From: Bradyrhizobium sp. CCGUVB1N3
Lineage (GTDB): Bacteria; Pseudomonadota; Alphaproteobacteria; Rhizobiales; Xanthobacteraceae
Reading direction: 5' to 3'
DNA: 64,000 nt
Assembly: GCF_024199925.1 (NCBI RefSeq)
Contig: NZ_JANADR010000001.1
Span: 4,154,001 to 4,218,000 of the forward strand
Shown here: positions 1 through 12,285 of the stretch, piece by piece
Position numbering within the stretch: the stretch's first letter is position 1
Layout: the number at the start of each line of letters is the position of its first letter
Notes under the pieces: model-generated
Database searches by the model: none
Told to the model about the DNA's origin: nothing
The model's input: the letters and a program-made list of their open reading frames with translations, nothing else
Made by a program: the position numbers and the translations under genes

Positions 1-1
1 C

Positions 2-79
2 GAGACCATCGAGGCGATCGTGGATGGCGTCCTGCGGCAATTGAAATTCGACGGCGAGAAGCACAAGGCCATGTCATGA
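2..79 (+). CDS. C-terminal end of an unidentified protein (partial)
   Basis: An open frame enters from the left edge and ends at the TGA at 77-79. About 25 residues are visible, ending in DGEKHKAMS. The stop overlaps the ATG of the next gene (ATGA at 76-79), so the two are probably co-transcribed and translationally coupled. The fragment is too short to name. Given the neighbouring HAD phosphatase, a sugar or glycosyl-phosphate enzyme would fit, but that is only context. Confidence 0.6.
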   Translation, partial: ETIEAIVDGVLRQLKFDGEKHKAMS

Positions 80-888
80 CGCCCATCTCACTCGTGGTCT
101 CCGACGTCGACGGCACGCTGCTGACCAAGAGCAAGACGCTGACCGACCGCGCCAGGGCTTCGGTGCAGCGGCTGCACGCGGCCGGCATCGGCTTCACCAT
201 CACCTCGAGCCGCCCCGCAATCGGCATGCGCTTCCTGATCGAGCCACTATCGATCGCACTGCCGGTCGGCCCGTTCAATGGCTCCTCGATCACCGATCCG
301 CAGATGAACCCGGTTGAGCAGCATCTCATTCCCGCGACCGCGGCCGCGCGTTCCCTGCAGATCCTCAGGGAGTTCGGCGCCGACATCTGGGTCTTCACCA
401 ACGACAAATGGCTCATAGACAATCCCGACGGCAACTATGTCGCGCATGAGCAGCACACGATCCGCGCCGATCCGACCATCGTGCCGGACTTTACGCCGTA
501 CCTCGCGAGCGCCTGCAAGATCGTCGGCGCGAGCGCGGATGCCGCCGGGCTGGAACGTTGCGAGAAGGTGATGCAGGAGGCGTTTGGTGCGCAAGCGACC
601 GCCGTGCGTTCGCAGACCTACTATCTCGACATCACACCGCCCGGCTTCAACAAGGGCACCTTCGTGCAGGCGATGGCGCGGCGCCTCGGCATTGCGACCG
701 ATGCAGTCGCGACCATCGGCGACATGCAGAACGATCTCGCGATGTTCCGCGTCAGCGGCCTCTCGATCGCCATGGGTAATGCCACCGACGATGTCAAGCA
801 GCAGGCGACGCTTGTCACCGCGACCAACGAACAGGACGGGTTCGCCGAGGCGATGGAGATGATCCTGAAGCGGAACGGACTCGGCTGA
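76..888 (+). CDS. HAD-superfamily (Cof-type) sugar-phosphate phosphatase
   Basis: This 270-aa protein has the HAD phosphatase motifs. Motif I is DVDGT at residues 10-14, with D10 as nucleophile and D12 as acid/base. Motif IV is GDMQND at 215-220, which binds Mg2+. The long stretch between them fits a C2-type cap, as in Cof, sucrose-phosphatase and mannosyl-3-phosphoglycerate phosphatase-like proteins. It should hydrolyse a small phosphorylated metabolite, probably a sugar phosphate, in the cytoplasm. The start overlaps the upstream stop (ATGA), suggesting an operon that begins outside the window. The alpha-glucan/trehalose genes that follow make a sugar phosphate likely, but the substrate cannot be read from the sequence. 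Confidence 0.85.
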   Translation: MTPISLVVSDVDGTLLTKSKTLTDRARASVQRLHAAGIGFTITSSRPAIGMRFLIEPLSIALPVGPFNGSSITDPQMNPVEQHLIPATAAARSLQILREFGADIWVFTNDKWLIDNPDGNYVAHEQHTIRADPTIVPDFTPYLASACKIVGASADAAGLERCEKVMQEAFGAQATAVRSQTYYLDITPPGFNKGTFVQAMARRLGIATDAVATIGDMQNDLAMFRVSGLSIAMGNATDDVKQQATLVTATNEQDGFAEAMEMILKRNGLG

Positions 889-893
889 GGTCG

Positions 894-2714
894 TTACTGT
901 GATCGCTGAACCGCCGGCTTCTCGCTTTCCTGCCGTGCGGCTGACAGATTGTGCGCGGTGTTGATCAGCGCGATATGGGTCAGAGCCTGCGGAAAGTTGC
1001 CGGTCTGGCGTCGCGCCAGAGAGTCGTATTCCTCGGCCAGGAGCCCGACGTCATTGGCGATGCCGACCACCCGGTCGAACAGCGCCTGCGCCTTGTCGAG
1101 GTCGCCAACGAGCACATGAGCATCCGCAAGCCACAGGCTGCAGGCAAGGAACGCCCCTTCGATCGGCGGTGTCTCCTCGGACACTTCGCGGGGATCATGC
1201 CGCAGCACGAATCCGTCGCGCATCAGGTGCTGTTCGACCGCCGTGATGGTGCCGCGCACCCGCGCATCCTTTGCCGGAAGGAAGCCGACCGCCGGCAGCA
1301 ACAGCACGCTGGCGTCGAGAACCTTCGAGCCGTAGGATTCGACGAAAGCGTTCGCCTCGGTATCGAAGCCTCTCTGACAGACGTCGCGGTGGATGGCGTC
1401 GCGCAAGGTGCGCCAGTGCAGCAGCGGCGCCTTGAAGCCGAAGGTCTCGGCGCTCTTGATGCCGCGGTCGAAGGCAACCCAGGTCATCACCTTCGAGAAG
1501 ACGTAGTGCTTAGGCTTGCCGCGGAGCTCCCAGATGCCGTGGTCGGGATGATCCCAGACCTCGGCCAAGTGCTGGAGCACGGCGCATTCCAGCGCCCAGC
1601 TTTCGTCGTCGAGCTTCAGTTTCGCCATGCGCGACTGGTGGAACGCATCGATCAGCTCGCCATAGACGTCGAGCTGCAATTGCGCGTGGGCGGCATTGCC
1701 GACGCGAACCGGCTTCGCCCCCTCATAGCCGTCGAGCCATTCGGCCTCCCATTCGAGCAGCCGCCGCTGGCCCCAGATGCCGTACATGATCTGCATGTTC
1801 GCCGGTGAACCGGCGGCCGCGCGCAACAGCCAGCTATGCCAGGCGGATGCCTCCTCGGTATAGCCGGAGTTCATCAACGCCAGCAGCGTGAAGGTGGCAT
1901 CGCGCAGCCAGCAGAATCGGTAATCCCAGTTGCGCATCCCGCCGAGCTTTTCCGGCAGCGACGTGGTCGGTGCCGCGACGATGCCGCCGGTCGGGTCAAA
2001 GGTCAGCGCCTTCAGCGTGATCAGCGAGCGCATGATGAGATCGTGATATTCGCCGTCGCGATTCGAGCGGCTGCACCAGTCCTTCCAGAAAGCTTCCGTC
2101 TCCGCGAATGCGCGCTCAGGATCAATTGCCTCGGGCGGATCGAGATGCGACGGGCCATAGGTCAGCACGAAGGGGATGGTCTCGCCCCCGGCCACCTCGA
2201 ATTCGGCGACGGTGGTGAGATCCTCGCCGCGCGTCTCGACGGGCGTGCGGAGCACCGTCATGTCCTGGCCGCAGATCGCAAGCACGGCGGAGCGATCCTC
2301 GGTCCGCCTGACCCAGGGGATATCGACCCCGAAGCCGAATCGGATGACGAGCTCCATCCTGAGCTTGACGCGGCCTTTCAGGCCGCGCACCAGCCGCACG
2401 ATGTCGGATGCCTTGCCGCGCGGCGGCATGAAGTCGATCAAGGCGACGGAGCCGCCGGCCGTCTCGAAACGGGTCTCAAGGATCAGCGTGTCGCCGAGAT
2501 AACGGCGGGAGCAAGCCGTGACGGCTTCGCTCGGCGCAATCTGCCAGCGGCCGTTCCTTCTGGTGCCGAGGATCGCGGCAAAGCAGGCGTCGGAATCGAA
2601 GGCCGGCCAGCACAGCCAGTCGATCGAGCCGTCGCGGCCGACGAGGGCCGCGGTCTCGCAATCGCCGATCAGCGCGTAATCTTCGATCTTCTGTGACAAT
2701 TCCGTGTGACCCAC
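894..2714 (-). CDS. GH15-family glucoamylase/trehalase-like hydrolase
   Basis: This 606-aa protein starts with the typical N-terminal beta-domain (IEDYALIGDCETAALVGRDGSIDWLCWP, read in pieces at residues 10-37). The (alpha/alpha)6 barrel carries RNWDYRFCWLRDA at 261-273, and AEEYD near 560-564 holds the likely catalytic Glu. Family members hydrolyse terminal alpha-glucosidic bonds of glucans or trehalose. There is no signal peptide, so it acts in the cytoplasm. It lies 22 bp downstream of malQ on the same strand and probably shares its promoter, including the EcfG-type site at 4770-4795. Whether it prefers trehalose or maltodextrin is not resolvable here. Some bacterial members of this clade are trehalases, which would complete a trehalose-consuming branch. 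Confidence 0.88.
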   Translation of the reverse strand: MGHTELSQKIEDYALIGDCETAALVGRDGSIDWLCWPAFDSDACFAAILGTRRNGRWQIAPSEAVTACSRRYLGDTLILETRFETAGGSVALIDFMPPRGKASDIVRLVRGLKGRVKLRMELVIRFGFGVDIPWVRRTEDRSAVLAICGQDMTVLRTPVETRGEDLTTVAEFEVAGGETIPFVLTYGPSHLDPPEAIDPERAFAETEAFWKDWCSRSNRDGEYHDLIMRSLITLKALTFDPTGGIVAAPTTSLPEKLGGMRNWDYRFCWLRDATFTLLALMNSGYTEEASAWHSWLLRAAAGSPANMQIMYGIWGQRRLLEWEAEWLDGYEGAKPVRVGNAAHAQLQLDVYGELIDAFHQSRMAKLKLDDESWALECAVLQHLAEVWDHPDHGIWELRGKPKHYVFSKVMTWVAFDRGIKSAETFGFKAPLLHWRTLRDAIHRDVCQRGFDTEANAFVESYGSKVLDASVLLLPAVGFLPAKDARVRGTITAVEQHLMRDGFVLRHDPREVSEETPPIEGAFLACSLWLADAHVLVGDLDKAQALFDRVVGIANDVGLLAEEYDSLARRQTGNFPQALTHIALINTAHNLSAARQESEKPAVQRSQ

Positions 2715-2736
2715 CTGAAATTGTCGTGGCTGAACT

Positions 2737-4692
2737 CTAACGGTGCGACCGCTCCCGCGTTGCTGTTTTCAGCGCGCCGCGATCGATGCTCGACGCGATC
2801 TTGTCAAGCGCGACCGGCAGCCGCTGGCGCCAGTTGGGGTGCTCGTCGATCGTGCCGGGGATGTTCGGCTGGTCGACCACGCCCAGGAGATCCTCGAGCG
2901 ATACCGCGAGAAGGCGGGACGGCGTCCGGGACAGGAAGGCCAGCACCGAATAGAGATCGTTGGCCTGAATGGCGTTGAAGCGCAGGATCTCGTCGAGCAT
3001 GCCGAGGGCGTGCCAGCGCGCCTCCTCGTTCTCGCCGGGGTCGAGCCCGAGCGAGAGCTTCATCTTGAGATCGCTGAACGAACGCCAGCCGGCATAGGTA
3101 CACAGATCATGCGTGTTCAACGTGACCAGCGCGTTGGACCGGTAATGATCGAGATTGCGGAAACGCCCGGCGTCATCGCGTTCGAACATCATCACGAGAT
3201 AGGACCAGATGCCCCAGTCCTGCATGGTCTCGCGAAAACCTTCCGGCACGGTGCCGAGATCCTCGCCGATCACGATGCATTTGTGGGCGGCGCTTTCACG
3301 CGCGACTGCCGCCAGCAGCGCCTCGAACGGCATCTGCACGTAGGCGCCGTTGTCCGGCTTGAAACCGCGCGGCACGAGGTAGAGCCGTTTCAGCCCGAGC
3401 ACGTGATCGAGCCTGATCGCGCCGGCATGGCGCATCGAGGCGGCCAGCATGTCAGCGAACGGCACGAACGACTGCGCTTCCAGACCGCCGGCATTGAAGC
3501 CGGCGAGGCCCCAATCCTGGCCCACCGTGTTCAGCACATCGGGCGGTGCGCCGACCGCGAGATGGCGGGAGATCGCGCCCTGCTCGTTCCAGGCGTCGAA
3601 CCCGTCCGACTGCACGCCGACAGCGACATCGAGATAGAGCCCGACCTTCATGCCGAGCCGGCCTGCGAGCTCCTTGGCCGCAGCCAACTGCCAATCGGCC
3701 GTCCATTGCACGAACTCGACGAACTCGACCTCGTCGTGATCGGGGCCTGCGCGCAGCTCCGCGCATTTGGTCTCGTCAGGCCGCTGCCACTCCGACGGCC
3801 ATTCCCACCACGGTCGTCCCGGGAAGCGATGGCGCAGCACCTCGAAACAGGCAAAGCGCGTCAACAGAGGACCCCGCTCGAGGCGGAAGGCGTCGAACGC
3901 CTGTCGGCGGCCAGGGCCCGCCTTGGTCTTGAACGCATCGAACGCGGCGCGCAGGCCGCGCCATTTCAGCGGCCCTGCCTCGCGGTATCGCACGCGGTCG
4001 CCTTCGCGCAAGGATGCCGCCATTGCGCGCACATCCGGCAGCAGATCGAACGAAAACTCCGGAATCTTGTCGACGTCGATGTAGAGTGGGTTGAGGAACA
4101 GCCGGCTGTTCGGCGAATAGGGGCTGCAGTCGGACGGCCGGTCGTCGAACAGCGCGTGCAGTGGGTTGAGGCCGACGCCATCTGCGCCGAGCTCCTTGGC
4201 AAGCGCAACGAGATCGGCAAGGTCTGTGAAATCGCCGATCCCCCAATTGCGCGCGGAGCGGACGCTGTAGAGCTGCACCGCAAGCAGCCAGCCGCGGTCG
4301 AACTCGCCGGTGAAAGCGCGCTCGGGCGCCACGATCAGCGGCGCCTCTTCCGCCGCCCCGGACGCATCGACGAGCTTCAGCCGGTGGTAGCCAGACGGCA
4401 GATTATCGGGCCAGACAATGATGCGCTCGCGCGCCTCGCCCTGCGCGACCGTCACGGTTCCGTTGACGACCGACCAATGCAGCGGAAGTTTGGCGGCCTC
4501 GGTGAGGTCGGTGCGTGGCTGCCGGCCGGTGCGGACCAGGACAGCACCGCTGACGAAACGGTAGGCGCGCTTTTCCGGCAGGGCATTGAGGATCGACGTC
4601 AGGGCATCGGGCGCGGTGACCCGCAGCTTGCCCAGGGCATCGACGAATTCGGACTGGACGCCCTTGGTTCTGGCTTCAGCTAAAAGATCCAT
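2737..4692 (-). CDS. malQ: 4-alpha-glucanotransferase (amylomaltase, GH77)
   Basis: The protein is 651 aa from the chosen start. It has the GH77 catalytic set: AIRLDHVLGLKRLYLVPRG (nucleophile Asp), CIVIGEDLGTVPEGF (acid/base Glu) and LNTHDLCTYAGW (transition-state Asp). The amylomaltase signature NWGIGDFTDL lies further upstream. It transfers maltodextrin segments between chains and releases glucose, so it recycles linear glucans produced by GlgX and TreZ. I chose the ATG at 4692 (MDLLAEARTKG) because family members begin this way. An in-frame ATG at 4731 would add 13 residues that look unconserved. The gene diverges from glgE and lies just downstream of an EcfG-type promoter, so induction by general stress is predicted. 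Confidence 0.93.
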   Translation of the reverse strand: MDLLAEARTKGVQSEFVDALGKLRVTAPDALTSILNALPEKRAYRFVSGAVLVRTGRQPRTDLTEAAKLPLHWSVVNGTVTVAQGEARERIIVWPDNLPSGYHRLKLVDASGAAEEAPLIVAPERAFTGEFDRGWLLAVQLYSVRSARNWGIGDFTDLADLVALAKELGADGVGLNPLHALFDDRPSDCSPYSPNSRLFLNPLYIDVDKIPEFSFDLLPDVRAMAASLREGDRVRYREAGPLKWRGLRAAFDAFKTKAGPGRRQAFDAFRLERGPLLTRFACFEVLRHRFPGRPWWEWPSEWQRPDETKCAELRAGPDHDEVEFVEFVQWTADWQLAAAKELAGRLGMKVGLYLDVAVGVQSDGFDAWNEQGAISRHLAVGAPPDVLNTVGQDWGLAGFNAGGLEAQSFVPFADMLAASMRHAGAIRLDHVLGLKRLYLVPRGFKPDNGAYVQMPFEALLAAVARESAAHKCIVIGEDLGTVPEGFRETMQDWGIWSYLVMMFERDDAGRFRNLDHYRSNALVTLNTHDLCTYAGWRSFSDLKMKLSLGLDPGENEEARWHALGMLDEILRFNAIQANDLYSVLAFLSRTPSRLLAVSLEDLLGVVDQPNIPGTIDEHPNWRQRLPVALDKIASSIDRGALKTATRERSHR

Positions 4693-4769
4693 TCGGCACG
4701 CAGTTTGCAGGCCACCAAGAGCGGGCGGCATCCATTTTTGTTAGGCGGAGGAAGAAGATAGTCGGGATT

Positions 4770-4795
4770 AACGCGCTGAGCGCGGCGATCGTTCC
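4770..4795 (-). promoter_or_regulatory. EcfG-type general-stress promoter for malQ
   Basis: On the minus strand the sequence reads GGAAC (4795-4791), a 17-bp spacer, then CGTT (4773-4770). This is a full match to the GGAAC-N16/17-CGTT consensus of the alphaproteobacterial general stress sigma factor EcfG. The -10 lies about 40 bp before the far malQ start codon and about 77 bp before the preferred one. Trehalose and glucan genes are known members of such regulons, which supports the call. Confidence 0.65.
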
Positions 4796-4800
4796 TGGCT

Positions 4801-4825
4801 GGAACTAATGACACACAAGAGGCTT
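4801..4825 (+). promoter_or_regulatory. possible weaker EcfG-type promoter for the glgE operon
   Basis: On the plus strand GGAAC (4801-4805) is followed after 16 bp by GCTT (4822-4825), which is only a partial match to the CGTT -10 element. Its GGAAC is the mirror image of the malQ -35 element, with 5 bp between them (GTTCC-TGGCT-GGAAC, 4791-4805). That gives a back-to-back arrangement between divergent genes. The 72-nt leader to the glgE GTG is reasonable, but the -10 mismatch keeps confidence low. Confidence 0.3.
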
Positions 4826-4896
4826 TCTATATAGGTACTAAGCGTCGGTTCCCGACAAGGGACACGAGACGCTGCTTTGTTGTCAATGGCATCACC

Positions 4897-6837
4897 GTGA
4901 ACAAGACAATTCAAACTGTCGAGAGTGTCGCAGCCGGTGGCGCTTTCCTTATTGAAGACGTCTATCCGCTGGTCGATGGCGGCCGCTTTCCCGTCAAACG
5001 CGTCGCGGGCGAGCGCGTCGATGTCTGGGCGGACATCTACCGCGACGGCCACCACGCGGTCAGCGCCGCGCTGCTCTGGCGCCGCGAGCAGGATCGGGAA
5101 TGGCAGCGCACGCCGATGCTCCATCATGGCCATGACCGCTGGGTCGGCGCGTTCACTCCGCCCGGGCCGGGCCAATATGTCTACGCCATCGAGGCATGGA
5201 CCGACGAATTCGCGACCTGGCGTCACGGGCTCGCGATCAGGCAGCGATCCGGAGCCGATGTCACGCTCGATGCGATCGAGGGCGCCGCCCTCCTGACCAG
5301 AGCCCATGGCGCGGACGATGACGCCGCCGCGATCATCCTGCGGCAATGCGAGGATTTCCTGCAATCCGGCGAGGTCACCCCGCTGATGGCGGATGAGCTG
5401 AGGGACGCCATGGCCGACAGCCAGTCGCGGCCCGACCTCACCCGCTCGCCCCTCTTCCCGCTGGTCGCCGATCGCGACGAGGCACGCTTCAGCACGTGGT
5501 ACCAGATGATGCCGCGCAGCCAGGGCAAGGTCGCGGGCCAGCACGGCACGCTCAGGGATTGCATCGCGCGTGTCCCCGACATCGCCGCGATGGGTTTCGA
5601 CGTACTCTACTTCACGCCGATCCATCCGATCGGCCGCACCCGCCGCAAGGGCCGCAACAATTCGCCGGTCGCCGCCGCAGGCGATCCCGGCTGTCCCTAT
5701 GCCGTTGGCGCGTCCGAGGGCGGTCACGATACGTTGCACCCGGAGCTCGGCACCATCGAGGATTTCCGTGCGCTGGTTGCGACCTGCCTGGAATACGGCG
5801 TCGAGCTCGCGCTCGATTTCGCGGCTCAGTGTTCGCCGGATCATCCCTGGCTGACGCTGCATCCGGAATGGTTCAAGTGGCGGCCGGACGGCTCGATGCG
5901 GACGGCGGACTATCAGGACATAGTCACTCCCGATTTTGGCTGCGTGACCCGAAGCGAATTGTGGAACGCCTTCCGCGACGTCATGCTTTTCTGGATCGAC
6001 CATGGTGTGACCATCTTCGCGATCGACAATCACGACACCGCGCCCTTCAGCTTCTGGGAGTGGTTGATCCGCGACATTCGCCGCCGACATCCCGAGGTAA
6101 TCCTGTTCTCCAAGACCTACACCCGGCCGAAGCTGATGAAGGGCCTCGCCAGGCTCGGCTTCGCCCAGTCCTTCAGCTATTTTCCGTGGCGAACGCAAAA
6201 ATGGGAGCTGGAGCAATATTTGGCTGAAATGACCGGCTATCCCGAGCGCGACTTCCTTCGCCCCAACCTGTTCGTCAACACGCCTGACGTCTTGCCGTAT
6301 CATCTCCAGAGCGGCGAGCCCTGGATGTTCAAGTCGCGCGTCGCGCTGGCAGCCATGTTGTCGGCCACTTACGGCATCTATAGCGGCTTCGAGCTGCTCG
6401 AGCACCAGGCCGTTCCCGGTCGCGAGGAATATCTCGATTCCGAAAAATACGAGATCAGGGTTCGCGACTGGGACCGGCCCGGCAACATCAAGCCCTACAT
6501 TGCCGAGCTCAATCGCATCCGCCGCGACAACAAGGCGCTGCAACAGACGTCGAATTTGCGCTTTCTCGGCACCGACGATGGCGACGTGATCGCCTTCGTC
6601 AAGGAGTCGATCGACCGAACCAACACCGTCCTCGTCGCGATCGCTCTGTCGTCCAGCGCGCGCGAGGTCTGGCTCCCGCTTGGCGACGTCACGACCAGCG
6701 TGAACGGGGAACGTCGCCACATCGCACGCGTTGAGAACCTTCTCACCGGCGAGCAGTCCGCAATCGAATGGGGCGGAATCCGGCTGCGCATCGATCCATA
6801 TCGCGATCCGGCGCTCTCGTTCCGCTGCCTGGCGTGA
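4897..6837 (+). CDS. glgE: GlgE-like maltosyltransferase with an altered active site
   Basis: This 646-aa protein aligns end to end with GlgE (alpha-1,4-glucan:maltose-1-phosphate maltosyltransferase). It has the N-terminal beta domain, PIHPIGRTRRKGRNN at 241-255, QCSPDHPW at 311-318, and RPNLFVNTPD ending at 464. Canonical GlgE has FRVDNPHTKP around the nucleophile and LAEAFTRP around the general acid. Here these read FAIDNHDTAP (A375, D377) and FSKTYTRP (K406, codon AAG at 6112-6114). The nucleophile Asp and third Asp survive, but the general-acid Glu and the GH13 region II Arg are gone. Start is GTG; no in-frame ATG fits better. It heads the trehalose/glycogen operon, 11 bp before treS. 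It is either an inactive or regulatory paralogue or has changed chemistry. Confidence 0.85.
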   Translation: MNKTIQTVESVAAGGAFLIEDVYPLVDGGRFPVKRVAGERVDVWADIYRDGHHAVSAALLWRREQDREWQRTPMLHHGHDRWVGAFTPPGPGQYVYAIEAWTDEFATWRHGLAIRQRSGADVTLDAIEGAALLTRAHGADDDAAAIILRQCEDFLQSGEVTPLMADELRDAMADSQSRPDLTRSPLFPLVADRDEARFSTWYQMMPRSQGKVAGQHGTLRDCIARVPDIAAMGFDVLYFTPIHPIGRTRRKGRNNSPVAAAGDPGCPYAVGASEGGHDTLHPELGTIEDFRALVATCLEYGVELALDFAAQCSPDHPWLTLHPEWFKWRPDGSMRTADYQDIVTPDFGCVTRSELWNAFRDVMLFWIDHGVTIFAIDNHDTAPFSFWEWLIRDIRRRHPEVILFSKTYTRPKLMKGLARLGFAQSFSYFPWRTQKWELEQYLAEMTGYPERDFLRPNLFVNTPDVLPYHLQSGEPWMFKSRVALAAMLSATYGIYSGFELLEHQAVPGREEYLDSEKYEIRVRDWDRPGNIKPYIAELNRIRRDNKALQQTSNLRFLGTDDGDVIAFVKESIDRTNTVLVAIALSSSAREVWLPLGDVTTSVNGERRHIARVENLLTGEQSAIEWGGIRLRIDPYRDPALSFRCLA

Positions 6838-6848
6838 GGATCCGCGGC

Positions 6849-10134
<3,286 letters not shown>

Positions 10135-10142
<8 letters not shown>

Positions 10143-12282
10143 ATTGTCTGCCGAGGCCTATGCGATCATCGAGGGCCGCCACTCCGATCCCTTCCACTAT
10201 CTGGGGCTCCATCCCGAAGGCGACAAAAGCGTGGTGCGCGCCTTCCTGCCCGAGGCCTCCGATGTCGAGGCGGTCGGCGAGCATGGCGAGGTGGCGAAAC
10301 TCGACCGCATCCACGAGTCCGGCCTGTTCACGGGCGCGCTGCCCAATGGCGCCAAGCGCTACCAGTTGCGCGCGACGTTCGGCGGCAATGTCGTCGAGCT
10401 CGAAGATCCCTATCGCTTTCCGCCGATCCTGACCGATTTCGATCTCTATCTGCTCGGCGAAGGCACGCATCAGCGACTCTATGACAAGCTCGGCGCGCAT
10501 CCCATGACGCTCGACGGCGTCGACGGTGTCGGCTTCGTCGTGCTGGCACCCAATGCGCGGCGGGTCAGCGTGGTCGGCGACTTCAATTTCTGGGACGCCC
10601 GGCGTCACCCGATGCGTGTGCGCGGCGTCGGCTATTGGGAGCTGTTCATCCCGCATGCAAAGGCGGGCGATCACTACAAGTTCGATATGGTCGGACCGCA
10701 CGGCCACAATCTGCCGCTGAAGTCCGATCCTCTGGCGTTTGCCGCCGAAGTGCGGCCGAAGACGGCGTCGATCGTGTTCGATGAATTGCACCTTCCGCGC
10801 CCGCGGCCGGCGCCCGACGGCATCAACGCGCTCTCGGCGCCCATGTCGATCTACGAGGTGCATCTTGGCTCCTGGCGGCGCAAGGGCGACGGCGAATGGC
10901 TGACCTATCGCGAGCTCGCCGAGCAGCTTCCGGCCTATGCGCGCGACATGGGCTTCACCCATCTCGAGTTCCTGCCCGTCAGCGAGCATCCCTTTGACGG
11001 TTCATGGGGCTACCAGCCGACCGGCCTTTATGCGCCGACCAGCCGCTTCGGCCCGCCGGAGGATTTCGCCGCGCTGGTCGACGCCTGCCATCGCGAGGGG
11101 ATCGGCGTGCTGCTCGACTGGGTGCCCGGACATTTCCCCGACGATCCGCACGGCCTCGGCCATTTCGACGGCACCGCGCTCTACGAGCATGCCAACCCCT
11201 TACAGGGTCGCCATCTCGACTGGGGCACGCTGATCTACAATTACGGCCGCACCGAAGTGACGAACCTCCTGGTGTCGAACGCGCTGTTCTGGCTGGAGCG
11301 CTACGCCATCGACGGCCTGCGCGTCGACGCGGTCGCCTCCATGCTCTATCTCGATTACAGCCGCCCTGCGGGCGCCTGGATCCCGAACCAGTATGGCGGG
11401 CGCGAGAACATCGAGGCGATCGCGTTCTTGCGGCGCTTCAATACGGAAGTATTCGCGCGCTTTCCGCAGGCCACGACCGCAGCGGAAGAATCCACCGCCT
11501 GGCCCCAGGTTTCCCGGCCCGTCGAATTTGGCGGCCTCGGCTTCGGCTACAAATGGAACATGGGCTGGATGCACGACACGCTGAACTACATCAGCAAGGA
11601 TCCGATCTACCGCAAGCACCATCACGGCGAGATCCTGTTCGGCCTGCACTACGCCTTCTCGGAAAACTTCATCCTGCCGCTGTCACACGACGAGGTCGTG
11701 CACGGCAAACGCTCGATCCTCGGCCGCATGCCGGGCGACGAGTGGCAACGCTTCGCGAACTTGCGCGCCTATTACAGCTTCATGTTCGGCCATCCCGGCA
11801 AGAAGCTGCTGTTCATGGGCGGCGAGTTTGCGCAAGGCAAGGAATGGAATCACGACCAGTCGCTCGACTGGCATCTGCTCGAACACAAGAACCATTCCGG
11901 CATCCAGTCGCTGGTCCGCGACCTCAACCGGCTTTACCGCGCCGTGCCTGCGTTGCATCAGATGGACTGCGATCAGGCCGGCTTCGAATGGCTGATCACC
12001 GATGATGCCAACCGCAATGTGTTCGCCTGGCTGCGCAAGGGATTTGACGCCCGTGCGCGCTGTCTCGTGATCGTGAATTTCTCGCCGAACGTCTATCGCA
12101 ACTATCGCGTCCGGGTGCCGTTTGCCGGCAAGTGGCACGAGGTTCTCAATTCCGACTCCGCTCATTATGGCGGCAGCAATGTCGGGAACGTCGGAGAGGT
12201 GCAGGCGGTTGACGGCAAGACGCCGGAGCTGCGCCTGACCATTCCGCCGCTGGCTGCGATCTTCCTCGTTCCGGAAAGCTGA
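10135..12282 (+). CDS. glgB: 1,4-alpha-glucan branching enzyme
   Basis: This 715-aa protein has the GlgB layout: an N-terminal beta domain (HYLGLHPEG), a CBM48 domain ([15 protein letters not shown]) and a GH13 barrel. The barrel carries [17 protein letters not shown] (nucleophile Asp), AEESTAWP (acid/base Glu) and [12 protein letters not shown]. It introduces alpha-1,6 branches into glucan in the cytoplasm. The ATG at 10135 has a GGAG at 10121-10124 and overlaps the treS stop. The ATG at 10117 would add six residues without a better ribosome site. Its place directly after treS-mak is the usual GlgE-pathway arrangement, in which GlgB branches the chains that GlgE extends. Confidence 0.95.
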
Positions 12283-12285
12283 CCC

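Noticed and set aside
2743..4683. 646-codon open frame on the plus strand opposite malQ
   Set aside because: It is antisense to a well-supported GH77 gene; its composition is typical of GC-rich shadow frames and it has no recognisable domain.
4768..6720. 650-codon open frame on the minus strand opposite glgE
   Set aside because: It mirrors the GlgE-like gene and shows no domain; high GC keeps antisense frames open.
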